Source: Paracoccaceae bacterium
GTDB lineage: Bacteria > Pseudomonadota > Alphaproteobacteria > Rhodobacterales > Rhodobacteraceae
DNA length: 51,191 nucleotides
Assembly (NCBI GenBank): GCA_023383015.1
Contig: JAHDXW010000029.1
Coordinates: forward strand, 1 to 51,191
Direction of reading: 5' to 3'
The notes under the pieces: generated by a model
Told to the model about the DNA's origin: nothing
The model's database searches: none
Seen by the model: only the letters and a program-made list of their open reading frames with translations
Made by a program: the position numbers and the translations under genes
Shown here: positions 1-9,149 of the stretch, one piece after another
How positions within the stretch are numbered: position 1 is the first letter of the stretch
Layout of the letters: each line of letters starts with the position of its first letter

Positions 1-904
1 AGGAGGCGTAGAAGTCGAGGTCGCCGCCGAAGACCAGCCCGCCCTTGTCGGACTGGCTGATGTAGAAATGCCCCATGCCGAAGCTGATGACGTGGTCGAT
101 GGCGGGCTTCAGCCCCTCGGTGACGAAGGCCTGCAGGACGTGGCTCTCGATCGGCAGGCGCAGCCCGGCCATCGCGGCGACCTGGCTCGACCGGCCGGCG
201 ACGACGATCGCCACGCGGCGGGCGCGGATCGGCCCGCGGCTCGTCTGCACGCCGGTCACCCGGCCGCCGTCGGTGTCGATGCCGGTGACCTCGCAGTTCT
301 GGACCAGGTCGACGCCGCGGGCGTCGGCGCCGCGGGCGTAGCCCCAGGCGACCGCATCGTGGCGCGCCGTGCCGCCGCGCGGGTGCAGAAGCCCGCCGTG
401 GATCGGGAAGCGGGTCTGCCCGAAGTCGAGGAAGGGCAGCAGACGTCGCACCCCCTCGCGGTCGAGCAGCACGGCGTCGTCGCCCTGGTTGATCATGGCG
501 TTGCCGCGGCGGGCGAAGGCGTCGCGCTGGCCGTCGGAGTGAAAGAGGTTGATCAGCCCGCGCTGCGAATGCATGACGTTGAAGTTCAGCTCGCGCTCCA
601 GCCCCTCCCAGAGCTTCAGCGAGTGCGAGTAGAACTCCGAGTTGCCGGGCAGGAAGTAGTTGGCGCGCACGATCGTCGTGTTGCGACCGACGTTGCCGAG
701 GCCGAGCCCGCCCTTCTCGAGCACCGCGACGTCGGTGAGCCCGTGGTTCCTGGCCAGATAGTAGGCGGTGGACAGCCCGTGGCCGCCGCCGCCGATGATG
801 ACGGTGTCGTAGGCGGCCTTCGGCGCAGGCTCGCGCCAGGCCGGGCGCCAGCCGCGGTTGCCCGTCAGCCCCTCCCAGGCGATCCGCCAGCCGGAATAGC
901 GCAT
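1..904 (-). CDS. soxB: Sarcosine oxidase, beta subunit (partial, C-terminus beyond window)
   Basis: FAD-dependent subunit of heterotetrameric sarcosine oxidase, which oxidatively demethylates sarcosine to glycine and passes the one-carbon unit to tetrahydrofolate. About 301 residues are visible. The N-terminus opens MRYSGWRIAWEGLTGNRGW, typical of the beta subunit. A Rossmann FAD-binding motif (VIIGGGGHGLSTAYYLA, about residues 35-51) follows, then the family segment GNVGRNTTIVRANYFLPGN. The reading frame runs off the left edge, so about a quarter of the usual 415 residues is missing. The start at 904 has a G-rich ribosome-binding stretch just upstream. The soxDAG genes would be expected to the left. 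Identification is by family motifs and is secure. Confidence 0.93.
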   Translation of the reverse strand, partial: MRYSGWRIAWEGLTGNRGWRPAWREPAPKAAYDTVIIGGGGHGLSTAYYLARNHGLTDVAVLEKGGLGLGNVGRNTTIVRANYFLPGNSEFYSHSLKLWEGLERELNFNVMHSQRGLINLFHSDGQRDAFARRGNAMINQGDDAVLLDREGVRRLLPFLDFGQTRFPIHGGLLHPRGGTARHDAVAWGYARGADARGVDLVQNCEVTGIDTDGGRVTGVQTSRGPIRARRVAIVVAGRSSQVAAMAGLRLPIESHVLQAFVTEGLKPAIDHVISFGMGHFYISQSDKGGLVFGGDLDFYAS

Positions 905-998
905 GGCCGTCCCCCCGTCCTGCGGCAAGGAGAAGATCAGCCCGCCGACGCGGCCGCAAGCGCGACCGCGACACCGCGACAACCGGGCGCGACAGCGC

Positions 999-2612
999 TC
1001 AGCAGCGCCCGGTGCAGAGCGAGGAGCCGATGAACACCGGGTTCGAGCTTTCGAGGCGGGGATTGATCTGGACGATGTTGCGGGCCGTGCGCCCCGACAG
1101 GCCCCAGGGCTCGATGTCCATCGGCTCGACGCCGCAGCGCGGCATCGGGTCGACCGGGGGGCGGCCGGTGGCGGGGAACAGGAGGCCGCGGCCGAAGGGC
1201 ATCAGGCTGCCGTAGCTGCCGCCCGAGAAGACCCCGTCGTCGACATGGAGGTTGCTGAACTTGCAGGCGAAGCCGGTGGTCCGCGCCTCCTGCCGCACGC
1301 GGCCTGAGGCGGGATCGTAGCGGTAGAGCGCGCTGTCGTAGCGGCAGGTGACGGGAACGCCGCGCGGGCAGTCGCCGCTGCGCTTCGTGCCCATGAAGTA
1401 GAGGAGCCCGCCGGTGGCGGCGAGTGCCTGCGGGCCGTCGAAGTCGAGCGACAGATCCTTGCCGGCATGGCGCAGGCGGATGCGCCGCGTGCCGTCGGGC
1501 GTGCCGTCGGTGACCCACAGGCCGCGCGTCAGCGGGTCGGTCGTTGCCGCGGGGAAGTAGACCCGCCCGTCAAGCTCCACCATCTGGTCGAAGCGGACCC
1601 CGGAGGAGGAGGAGGCGCCGGGGAGGGTATCGGCGAGCATGACGGTGCCCTCGGGGGTGCCGTCGGTGATCCAGGGCTCGTCGCCGTGGCGGTCGGTCAG
1701 GCCGATGAACAGTGCCTTGTCGCCGAAGGGCAGGAAGCGCGGGTCGAAGGTGCCGTCCCGGTTCAGAGGGCCGATGTTGGACAGCAACCGCGTGCCGGCG
1801 AGCGTGCCGTCCGACACCCAGGGCTCCATCCCGGTGCGGCTGGTTTGGCGCCAGAAGACGACGCGGTCAGTGGCGGGGCCCACCACCGCGACCGGCGCCG
1901 TGTGTTCGCGCGTCGGCGGATCGTAGCCGCGGATGCTGCCGCCGTCACTGGCGAAATCGAACAGCTTGGTCAGCCGCCCCGCGGCAAGGTCGACGCTGTA
2001 GAGCCGGCCCTCGGTGCCGCGCCGATCCTGGATGTATTCGTTCGACAGCAGGAACATCCGGCCCGCCATCTCGAACAGCGCGGTTGTGGCCAGAGTGGCG
2101 AGGTCCGGGCGCGCGAGGGTTCCCGCCTCGGTCCCGTCGGTCTCGTAGAGCAAGTTGCCCCGGTAGGGGACGGCAACCTCGACAACGAGCCGGCCGCCGA
2201 AGACGCCGAGCAGCCGGACAGTGTAGGCGGACTGCAGGGTGCGGTCGCCCAGCCGGCGCGGAGCGTCTTCCTGACCGAGCAGGTAGAGCCCGGGCCGGGT
2301 GCGCGATCTGACGTCGGTCGACTTGACGACCGCGACCGTGCGCGGGCCGAGGCCAACGATCTCGATGTCTGCACCGGGCCCGTCGTAAGGCACCGTGTCG
2401 AAGACCAGCCGCGTGCCTTCGGCGGTGCCGTCGGACTGGTAGACATCGGTCCGCCGCAGCGGATGGGTGGCCCAGAAGAGGAAGAAGCCCGGCCGCGTGG
2501 CCTCGTCTTCGGCCGCGACGGCCGGAGACGGGGCGAGCGCCGCCGCCAGCGCGATCCCCACCGCGCCCGCCAGCCCGACGATCCCTGCACGCAGCTTCCG
2601 CCTGGCAGCCAT
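999..2612 (-). CDS. Exported protein with DGTxxGT (hyalin/ELR-like) repeats
   Basis: 537-residue secreted protein of unknown function. Residues 1-34 form a signal peptide (RRK, hydrophobic core, cleavage after AVAA). The mature part carries at least five degenerate copies of [ST]DGTxx[34 protein letters not shown] and TDGTPDGT. These are known from the ELWxTDGTxxGT repeat family and suggest a beta-propeller-like extracellular or periplasmic fold. The C-terminal part has several Cys residues that could form disulfides. I chose the ATG at 2612 because GGGAGGGAAGGGG lies directly upstream and the signal peptide follows at once. The frame stays open further upstream but lacks these features. It is divergent from leuB. 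No enzymatic motif was recognised. Confidence 0.8.
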   Translation of the reverse strand: MAARRKLRAGIVGLAGAVGIALAAALAPSPAVAAEDEATRPGFFLFWATHPLRRTDVYQSDGTAEGTRLVFDTVPYDGPGADIEIVGLGPRTVAVVKSTDVRSRTRPGLYLLGQEDAPRRLGDRTLQSAYTVRLLGVFGGRLVVEVAVPYRGNLLYETDGTEAGTLARPDLATLATTALFEMAGRMFLLSNEYIQDRRGTEGRLYSVDLAAGRLTKLFDFASDGGSIRGYDPPTREHTAPVAVVGPATDRVVFWRQTSRTGMEPWVSDGTLAGTRLLSNIGPLNRDGTFDPRFLPFGDKALFIGLTDRHGDEPWITDGTPEGTVMLADTLPGASSSSGVRFDQMVELDGRVYFPAATTDPLTRGLWVTDGTPDGTRRIRLRHAGKDLSLDFDGPQALAATGGLLYFMGTKRSGDCPRGVPVTCRYDSALYRYDPASGRVRQEARTTGFACKFSNLHVDDGVFSGGSYGSLMPFGRGLLFPATGRPPVDPMPRCGVEPMDIEPWGLSGRTARNIVQINPRLESSNPVFIGSSLCTGRC

Positions 2613-2640
2613 TTCCCCTTCCCTCCCATCACCCTCGGGC

Positions 2641-2670
2641 AGGGTATGCCGTTCGGCGTTGATCGTGCAA
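2641..2670 (-). promoter_or_regulatory. Candidate sigma70 promoter for the DGT-repeat protein
   Basis: On the minus strand, TTGCAC (2670-2665) is followed after 18 bases by TACCCT (2646-2641), about 30 bases before the ATG at 2612. It matches the TTGCNN...TA pattern seen at several other genes in this window. Inferred from sequence only. Confidence 0.4.
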
Positions 2671-2726
2671 GTAGTGACCAGCCAAGCGGCGCGGGCGGGG
2701 TGCGCGCCCTGCACGGCCGCGACGGC

Positions 2727-2755
2727 TTGCGCGCGCGGGGCCGGCAGGCTAGGCG
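2727..2755 (+). promoter_or_regulatory. Candidate sigma70 promoter for leuB
   Basis: TTGCGC (2727-2732), a 17-base spacer, and TAGGCG (2750-2755) lie 28 bases before the leuB ATG. The arrangement recurs at ribF, prs, clpP, lldD and atpH in this window. Confidence 0.45.
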
Positions 2756-2783
2756 GTGCGGGCAGCAGCGAGGGAGGAAACCC

Positions 2784-3899
<1,116 letters not shown>

Positions 3900-3908
3900 G
3901 CCCCGCGC

Positions 3909-4880
3909 TCAGGCGCCGCGGGCGAGCAGGTTCAGCGCCACCAGCGCGACCAGCGCGCCGGCGGCGAGTTCGAGGACCGGCACCAGGCGGCGCGCCCCGC
4001 CGAGGCGCGCCGCCGACAGCAGCGCGCCGTCGCGCGACAGCACGGCCAGCGCCGCCACGGCGACGGTGACCGTCGCCACGCCGAGGCCCATGGCGTAGGC
4101 GCCGGCGATGCCGGCGGCATCGATGCCCATCCGCCAGGTCAGGATCAGCAGGAACAGCGCCCCGGTGCAGGGACGGATGGCGATGCCGGCGACCAGCGCG
4201 GCGGCATCGCGCCAGCCGGCAAGCGCCTCCACCTCTGCGGCGGTCGGGCCGTGGCGGTGGCCGCAGTCGGCACAGCCGACATGGCCTGCGTGGAGGTGGT
4301 GATCGCGGTGGACGCGGTGGTCGCCGGGGTGGTGGTGGTGCGCGCCGCCGGCCGGCACGGGCACGGGCAGGGACACCGCCGGCGCCGGCCGCGCGGCCAG
4401 GCCGCGCAGCCCGCGCAGCACCAGCCACAGGCCGATGAGCCCGATCGCCACCGTCGAGGCGGTCTGCAGCGCGCCCTCGGCCAGGCCGGTCATGTGCTCG
4501 CGGGTCCAGCCGAAGGCAAGGACGCCGGCGTAGACCAGCACCACCGCTGCAGTCGCCTGGGCGAGCGACGCGGCCAGCGCAATCGCGGCCAGCCGCGTCA
4601 GCCGCACCCGGCTGCCGACGCCATAGCCGCCGATCAGCACCTTGCCGTGCCCCGGACCGGCGGCATGGGCGACGCCATATGCAAAGCAGATGCCCAGCAG
4701 CAACGCGAGCGCCCCGGGCTCGCCTGCCCGCAGGCGCCGCAGCGCCCCGGCCATCGCCGTCTGCGCCTCGCGCTGGAGCGCCGCGGCCCAGGCGGCGAGG
4801 CCGTCGAGCCAGCCCGCCGCGGCCGCGATGGCCAAGGCGAGCGCGAGGGCGAGCGCCAGCGTCAGGACGAGGGGGCGCAT
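3909..4880 (-). CDS. Nickel/cobalt exporter, NicO/RcnA family
   Basis: 323-residue inner-membrane divalent-cation transporter. It has an N-terminal hydrophobic segment and about six to seven transmembrane helices. The family signature HAAGPGHGK sits near residue 67. A long His-rich cytoplasmic loop lies around residues 175-210, with more than a dozen His plus a CADCGH element, followed by IRPCTGALFLL. The loop is typical of Ni/Co transporters and probably binds the metal. The start at 4880 overlaps the upstream DUF1007 gene by 19 bases, so the two are cotranscribed and translationally coupled. Export versus import cannot be settled from sequence; RcnA-like export is more likely given the loop. 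Confidence 0.88.
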   Translation of the reverse strand: MRPLVLTLALALALALAIAAAAGWLDGLAAWAAALQREAQTAMAGALRRLRAGEPGALALLLGICFAYGVAHAAGPGHGKVLIGGYGVGSRVRLTRLAAIALAASLAQATAAVVLVYAGVLAFGWTREHMTGLAEGALQTASTVAIGLIGLWLVLRGLRGLAARPAPAVSLPVPVPAGGAHHHHPGDHRVHRDHHLHAGHVGCADCGHRHGPTAAEVEALAGWRDAAALVAGIAIRPCTGALFLLILTWRMGIDAAGIAGAYAMGLGVATVTVAVAALAVLSRDGALLSAARLGGARRLVPVLELAAGALVALVALNLLARGA

Positions 4881-5545
4881 GTCAGCACGATCTCCTCGGC
4901 GAAGGCGGCGCCGACGGCGGGAAAGTCCATCTCGAGCGCGTCGGGGTCGGCCGCCGTCATCTCGGCCAGCGCCGCCTCGAGCCGGGCGGTCGCGGCGCCG
5001 AGGTCGGGAACCAGCACCTCGGTCGTGCAGCCGCCGCGGCCGGTCAGGAGCGGCGCGCCGGCGATGCGGTAGGCCGAGTAGTAGGTCGGGTCGTAGACCT
5101 GCACGCTCAGCGGCGCCGCCGCGGGGGCGAGCCGTTCGACCAGTGCCCGGACGTGGCTCGTGACGATACGCCCGTCGCGATACTCCGCCCCCCAATCCAG
5201 CGGCCCCGACAGCGCCACCGGCCGGCCGTCCTGGAACAGGTAGAGGTCGCCCTCGTAGCCCTCGATCCACTCCATGTCGAAGCCCGACAGGCTTGCCACC
5301 TCTCCGGCTGTGAGCTGGCCGTCGAAGTCGGGGTCGAGGCCCATGTCCTCGATCACCAGGAGCGAGAAGAACTCGTCATAGGCCCAAACGATGCGCACCG
5401 CCGCGAGAGCGCCGGCGTCGTCGAACAGGAACTCGACGCCGGCGTCGATGAAGACATGGGGATGGGCGCGGGCGCCTTCCGCCCCCGGGCCGAGGGCCAG
5501 CGCGCCCGCCACCACCGCAACCGCAACCGTTCGCGCACCCCGCAT
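4862..5545 (-). CDS. DUF1007 family periplasmic protein with EF-hand loop
   Basis: 227 residues with an N-terminal signal peptide ending ARAHPHVFID. The HPHVF start of the mature domain is characteristic of DUF1007, a family regularly found beside NicO/RcnA nickel-cobalt transporters. Around residues 74-85 lies a canonical 12-residue EF-hand calcium loop (DPDFDGQLTAGE), with ligands at positions 1, 3, 5 and 12. The gene overlaps the transporter downstream by 19 bases, so it is probably an accessory metal-handling or gating subunit. A conserved Cys occurs in the C-terminal half. The precise role of the family is unknown. A TAGGGT -10-like element (5558-5553, minus strand) lies just before the start without a clear -35. 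Confidence 0.88.
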   Translation of the reverse strand: MRGARTVAVAVVAGALALGPGAEGARAHPHVFIDAGVEFLFDDAGALAAVRIVWAYDEFFSLLVIEDMGLDPDFDGQLTAGEVASLSGFDMEWIEGYEGDLYLFQDGRPVALSGPLDWGAEYRDGRIVTSHVRALVERLAPAAAPLSVQVYDPTYYSAYRIAGAPLLTGRGGCTTEVLVPDLGAATARLEAALAEMTAADPDALEMDFPAVGAAFAEEIVLTCAPSS

Positions 5546-5626
5546 GGTCGCGACCCTAGCCGACCGGCCGCAGCGATTCCAGACACGACCGCGCCAGCGG
5601 CGGCAGCGGGGCGGGCGGAGGGCGCG

Positions 5627-6400
5627 TCACCCCGGCAGCGGGGCAAGCCCTGCAGCGGCGCGCAGGGCCGGGTCGCGGATGTCGGCCTGGGCGCCGAGAT
5701 GGGCATCGGCCCCCGGCCCGCAGAGCCAGACCAGGGCGCGCGCGGGATCGTCGGCGGGGGCGAGCGCGGTGCGCGGCAGACGGCTGACGGGGTTGAGCCC
5801 CGAGGCGCGGATCTCGCCCTGCATGCCGGTGTCCACGATGCCGGGCGCGAAGGCGAGCGAGCGGATGCCGTGGTCGCGGTATTCATGGTCGAGCGAGCGG
5901 GCGAGCATGAGCAGCCCGGCCTTCGAGGCGCAGTAGGCCGACCACCCCTCCATCGGCCGCAGTGCGGCGCCCGAGCCGATCGCGACGATGGTGCCGCCGC
6001 CGCCGGCCAGCATCGCCGGCAGGACCTCCCGTGCCATGCGGAAGGCGCCGACGAGATTGACGGCGACCGTCCGCGCCCAGGCCTCGGGGTCGGCCTCGGC
6101 GATGCGGGCGATGGGGTCGATGACGCCGGCGTTGTTGATCAGGATGTCGATCCGCCCCCAGCGGTCGCGCACGGCGGCGACGGCGGTCCCGGCCGCCTGC
6201 GGGTCGGCCACGTCGCAGCCGAGCCCCATCGCCTCGCCGCCGGCGGCGACGATGCGTTCGGCCTGTGCCGTCCCGGCTGCGGGGTCGCGGGCCGCCACTG
6301 CCACCCGCGCGCCCGCCGCCGCCAGCGCCGCGGCTGCCGCCGCGCCGATGCCGCGTCCCGCGCCGGTGACGATCGCCACCCGTCCTGCAAGCAAGCTCAT
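5627..6400 (-). CDS. Short-chain dehydrogenase/reductase (SDR)
   Basis: 257-residue classical SDR, NAD(P)-dependent. Motifs are TGAGRGIG (12-19), NNAG (89-92), catalytic Ser143, and Tyr156-xxx-Lys160 (YCASK). The C-terminal substrate loop includes PGIVDTGMQ. It is the last gene of a three-gene minus-strand operon and overlaps the upstream GntR gene by 4 bases (ATGA). Context with an enolase-superfamily dehydratase suggests it oxidises or reduces a sugar acid or a keto-deoxy intermediate. Candidates are a fructuronate or ketogluconate reductase, or a 2-keto-3-deoxy-acid dehydrogenase. Substrate is not deducible from sequence. Confidence 0.88.
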   Translation of the reverse strand: MSLLAGRVAIVTGAGRGIGAAAAAALAAAGARVAVAARDPAAGTAQAERIVAAGGEAMGLGCDVADPQAAGTAVAAVRDRWGRIDILINNAGVIDPIARIAEADPEAWARTVAVNLVGAFRMAREVLPAMLAGGGGTIVAIGSGAALRPMEGWSAYCASKAGLLMLARSLDHEYRDHGIRSLAFAPGIVDTGMQGEIRASGLNPVSRLPRTALAPADDPARALVWLCGPGADAHLGAQADIRDPALRAAAGLAPLPG

Positions 6401-7191
6401 CGTCCGTTCCTTCCGTTGCTGCCCTGCCGCGCCGCCTCGGTCGGCCCCGGGGCCAGCGCCTGCATGGCGGCCCGGGTCGAGCGGTCGACGTTCTCAACAT
6501 GCCGCTCCATCGCGCGGCCGGCGCGTTCGGGGTCGCGGGCGGCCAGCGCGGCCACGATCTCGGCGTGGTCGGCGACGCTCTGGGCGATGACCCCGGGGGC
6601 CCCGGAGGCGACGCGGCGGTATTCCATCCCCATCTCGTAGAGCGACGTGCCGATCTGGTCGAGAAAGGGGTTCTGGCAGGCGTCGAGCAGCGTCTGGTGG
6701 AACTCGAGGTCCGAGACGCGGAAGCCGATGGGATCGGCGGCGAGATTGGCCTGCACCTCCACCAGCCGGCGCAGCCGGTCGATGGCCGCAGGGGCGATGA
6801 GGGTGGCGGCCATCCGGCCGATCCCGCCCTCAACGAACAGCCGCGCCCGGAAGTAGGTCTCGACGTTGCCCGGGTTGAGTGGCACCAGATGGCGCAGCGG
6901 CGTCAGGAAGGCGGCGAGGTCGGGGGCGGCCACCACCGACCGGCCGCCGCGGGCGCGGTCGAGCACGCCGAGGATGGCGAGCGCCTGCAGCGCCTCGCGC
7001 ACGGCGGGGTGGCCCACGCCCAGCATGGCGGCGAGGTCGCGGTCGAGGGGCAGACGGTCGCCGGGACGCAGGTTGCCCGAGCGGATCAGGTCGAGGATGC
7101 GGCGCGCCACCTGCTCGGCCAGCGGCGGGCGGCGGTCGGGTTCGGGCTCGACGGCGGCGAAGGCCTCGGGCGGGGGGGAACGCCGGCGCAT
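6397..7191 (-). CDS. GntR/FadR-family (FCD) transcriptional regulator
   Basis: 264-residue DNA-binding repressor or activator. An N-terminal winged helix (LAEQVARRILDLIRSGNLRPGDRLP, then recognition-helix region GVGHPAVREALQALAILGVL) is followed by an all-helical FCD effector domain. The FCD domain carries the usual metal-binding Asp/His residues (DLEFHQTLLD, ADHAEIV, MERHVENV). The start at 7191 lies 4 bases after the upstream dehydratase stop with no strong Shine-Dalgarno, indicating translational coupling. Longer in-frame starts would read into the dehydratase gene. It is the second regulator of this type in the island. It probably responds to a sugar acid or pathway intermediate. Confidence 0.87.
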   Translation of the reverse strand: MRRRSPPPEAFAAVEPEPDRRPPLAEQVARRILDLIRSGNLRPGDRLPLDRDLAAMLGVGHPAVREALQALAILGVLDRARGGRSVVAAPDLAAFLTPLRHLVPLNPGNVETYFRARLFVEGGIGRMAATLIAPAAIDRLRRLVEVQANLAADPIGFRVSDLEFHQTLLDACQNPFLDQIGTSLYEMGMEYRRVASGAPGVIAQSVADHAEIVAALAARDPERAGRAMERHVENVDRSTRAAMQALAPGPTEAARQGSNGRNGR

Positions 7192-7195
7192 GCGT

Positions 7196-8320
7196 TCAGC
7201 CGACGGCGAGGCGCCGGACCACCGTCTCGTCGACGCGGATGCCGAGGCCCGGCGCGTCGTGCGGCGCCACGACACCGTCGCGCATGACGACGGGCCGGTC
7301 CACGAGATCGTCCTGCACCACCACCGGATGCGGCTTGAGTTCGAACAGCCGCGCCGCCGGCGAGGCGACCGACAGATGCAGGCTGGCCGCGGTGGTCACC
7401 GCCGTCGACCAGGCATGCGCGTTGATTGTCAGCCCGCGCGCCTGCACCAGCCGGTCGACGGCACGGAAGCCGGTGATGCCCTCGGCACGGGCGGGATCGA
7501 CGCCGACGACATCGACGGTGCCGGTCGCGATCAGCCGGTCGTAGCCGGTGACGGTGTACTCGCGCTCGCCGGTCGCCACGGCGATCGGCACCGCCGCCTT
7601 TAGTGCCCGGTAGTCGTCGGTCCGGGTGGGGTAGAAGGGCTCCTCGATCCAGCCGACCCCGAGGTCGGCCAGCCGGCGGGCGACGGTGATGCCGGTGTCG
7701 CGGTCCCAGCGGATGCCGTTGCCGACGTCGACGAGGATTTCTGCCGCGGGACCGAGCGCCGCACGCAGCATCGCGACGAACCGCACCGCCATCTCCGGAT
7801 CCTGACCGATCGGCGAGGGGCCGCGCTTGCCGAGGCCGAGCTTCACGCTGCGGAAGCCGCGGGCAAAGAAGCCCTCCACCTCGGCCACGTTCGCGGCCAG
7901 AGTCGGCTTGTTGACGTGGCAAGATGCGCAGGCGGGAAGGGCATCATGGGCGCGGCGGCCGAACAGCCGCCAGAGCGGCTGGCCTGCCTGCTGTCCGGCG
8001 ATGTCCCACAGCGCCATGTCGACGGCGGCGATCGCCATGCTGGCGATGCCGCCCTCGCCATACCACCAGGCATGGGCGCGCATCGCCTCCCAGGCAGCGG
8101 CGACGTCGGTCGGCCCGGCCGCGCGCAGCACCGGCTGAAGGCCTCCGGCGACGATCGCCGCCACCGCAGAGCAGGCCTCGGGCCACATCGCGATGGCCTC
8201 GCCCCAGCCCGACAGACCCTCGGCCGTGCGCACGCGCACGAGCACGGTCATGCGCTGGCTGCCGTGGTCGTTGGCGTCGGGGTAGCGAAGCACGAAGGAC
8301 TCGATCCCGTCGACCTGCAC
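7196..8320 (-). CDS. Enolase-superfamily dehydratase/racemase (mandelate racemase-like)
   Basis: 374-residue enzyme that abstracts an alpha-proton from a carboxylate substrate, most likely dehydrating a sugar acid. Key residues are Lys160 (SVKLGLG), metal ligands Asp198 (VDVGN), Glu226 (WIEEP) and Glu252 (GEREY), and a catalytic His302 (NAHAW). I chose a GTG start at 8320 because GGGGGAGGATCGC precedes it. An ATG at 8380 in the same frame would sit upstream of the promoter and operator. It heads an operon with GntR and SDR genes and is divergent from another GntR gene. It is distinct in motif (KxG, NAH) from the two other superfamily members in the island. Substrate unknown. Confidence 0.86.
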   Translation of the reverse strand: MQVDGIESFVLRYPDANDHGSQRMTVLVRVRTAEGLSGWGEAIAMWPEACSAVAAIVAGGLQPVLRAAGPTDVAAAWEAMRAHAWWYGEGGIASMAIAAVDMALWDIAGQQAGQPLWRLFGRRAHDALPACASCHVNKPTLAANVAEVEGFFARGFRSVKLGLGKRGPSPIGQDPEMAVRFVAMLRAALGPAAEILVDVGNGIRWDRDTGITVARRLADLGVGWIEEPFYPTRTDDYRALKAAVPIAVATGEREYTVTGYDRLIATGTVDVVGVDPARAEGITGFRAVDRLVQARGLTINAHAWSTAVTTAASLHLSVASPAARLFELKPHPVVVQDDLVDRPVVMRDGVVAPHDAPGLGIRVDETVVRRLAVG

Positions 8321-8345
8321 GCGATCCTCCCCCGTTGCGCCCGCA

Positions 8346-8374
8346 TTGACTAGGCGGGGAGGGGAGGGTATGTC
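8346..8374 (+). promoter_or_regulatory. Candidate promoter of the plus-strand GntR gene
   Basis: TTGACT (8346-8351), 17 bases, TATGTC (8369-8374). It overlaps the divergent minus-strand promoter, and the predicted transcription start falls at the operator 8379-8393. If used, the ATG at 8370 could not be the start on this transcript. Confidence 0.4.
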
Positions 8375-8376
8375 AA
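8347..8376 (-). promoter_or_regulatory. Candidate promoter of the dehydratase-GntR-SDR operon
   Basis: On the minus strand, TTGACA (8376-8371) is a perfect -35, followed after 18 bases by TAGTCA (8352-8347), 26 bases before the GTG start at 8320. The operator 8379-8393 abuts the -35 element. Confidence 0.5.
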
Positions 8377-9149
8377 GCACAGGTCAGACCAATCGCATGG
8401 CCATGCAGGAAATCGCACCCGAACGCGGCGACCAGACCGGCGACCTCGCGCTTGCCCCGATCCAGCGCGAGGGCGCGTCGGAGCGGCTGGCGCACCGGCT
8501 GCTCGGCATGGTCACCGCCGGCACGCTGCGGCCGGGGGACCGGCTGCCGGGCGAGCGCGAGCTGGCAGAGCTGTTCAACGTCAGCCGGCCGACCGTGCGC
8601 GAGGCGATCAAGGCGCTGATCGTGCTGGGCGTGCTGCGCTCGCGCCATGGCGATGGCATGACCGTCTCGCCGTTGCAGGCGGCCGACCTGCTTGGCCCGC
8701 TGACCTTCTTCCTGACCCTGCGCGAGGTCGAGGTCGAGCGGCTTTACGAGGCGCGCGGGCTGATCGAGGGCGAGATCGCGGCGCTGGCCTGCGCCGCCGC
8801 CGGCCCCGCCGCGGTTGCCGAGCTCGAGGCGCTGATCGTCCGCCAGGAGGCGCTGATCGCGGTGCCCGAGGGCTACCGCGCGCTCGACACCGCCTTTCAC
8901 GGCCGGCTGGCCGAACTTGCCGGCAACCCCTTCCTTGCCCGTGCGGCGGAGAGCATGAACATCCTCGGGCTCGAGGCCCGCAAGACCGCGTCGGAGACGC
9001 CTGCGGTCATCCGCCGGTCGATCGCCGACCACCGCGCGATCGTCGCGGCTCTGGCGCAGCGCGACCCGGGGGCGGCGCGCGCGGCGATGCGGACGCACAT
9101 GGCCAACGTGCTGGCGACCTCGCGCCGGGCGCCGGAGGCGGGGCGGTGA
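8370..9149 (+). CDS. GntR/FadR-family (FCD) transcriptional regulator
   Basis: 259-residue regulator with an N-terminal winged helix (ERLAHRLLGMVTAGTLRPGDRLP, recognition segment NVSRPTVREAIKALIVLGVL) and a C-terminal FCD ligand domain. The FCD metal-site residues are visible (DTAFHGRLAEL, ADHRAIVAAL, MRTHMANV). The start at 8370 has GGGAGG seven bases upstream. An alternative start at 8397 (MAMQEIAPE) would place the operator and promoter fully upstream but lacks a Shine-Dalgarno. Its stop overlaps the next gene by GTGA, so regulator and enzymes are cotranscribed. A 15-bp operator at its 5' end suggests autoregulation and control of the divergent operon. Confidence 0.87.
   Translation: MSSTGQTNRMAMQEIAPERGDQTGDLALAPIQREGASERLAHRLLGMVTAGTLRPGDRLPGERELAELFNVSRPTVREAIKALIVLGVLRSRHGDGMTVSPLQAADLLGPLTFFLTLREVEVERLYEARGLIEGEIAALACAAAGPAAVAELEALIVRQEALIAVPEGYRALDTAFHGRLAELAGNPFLARAAESMNILGLEARKTASETPAVIRRSIADHRAIVAALAQRDPGAARAAMRTHMANVLATSRRAPEAGR
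8379..8393. promoter_or_regulatory. Candidate FCD-GntR operator A
   Basis: The minus strand reads ATTGGTCTGACCTGT. Its core TGGTCTGACC is near-palindromic and resembles the TGGTCNGACCA type known for FadR-family FCD regulators. It lies between divergent promoters, and a related 15-mer (11 of 15 identical) is at 10921-10935. Confidence 0.55.

Noticed and set aside
8321-8380. Upstream ATG (8380) as start of the first dehydratase
   Set aside because: The GTG at 8320 has a strong Shine-Dalgarno and superfamily length. The ATG would lie upstream of the -10/-35 and touch the operator.
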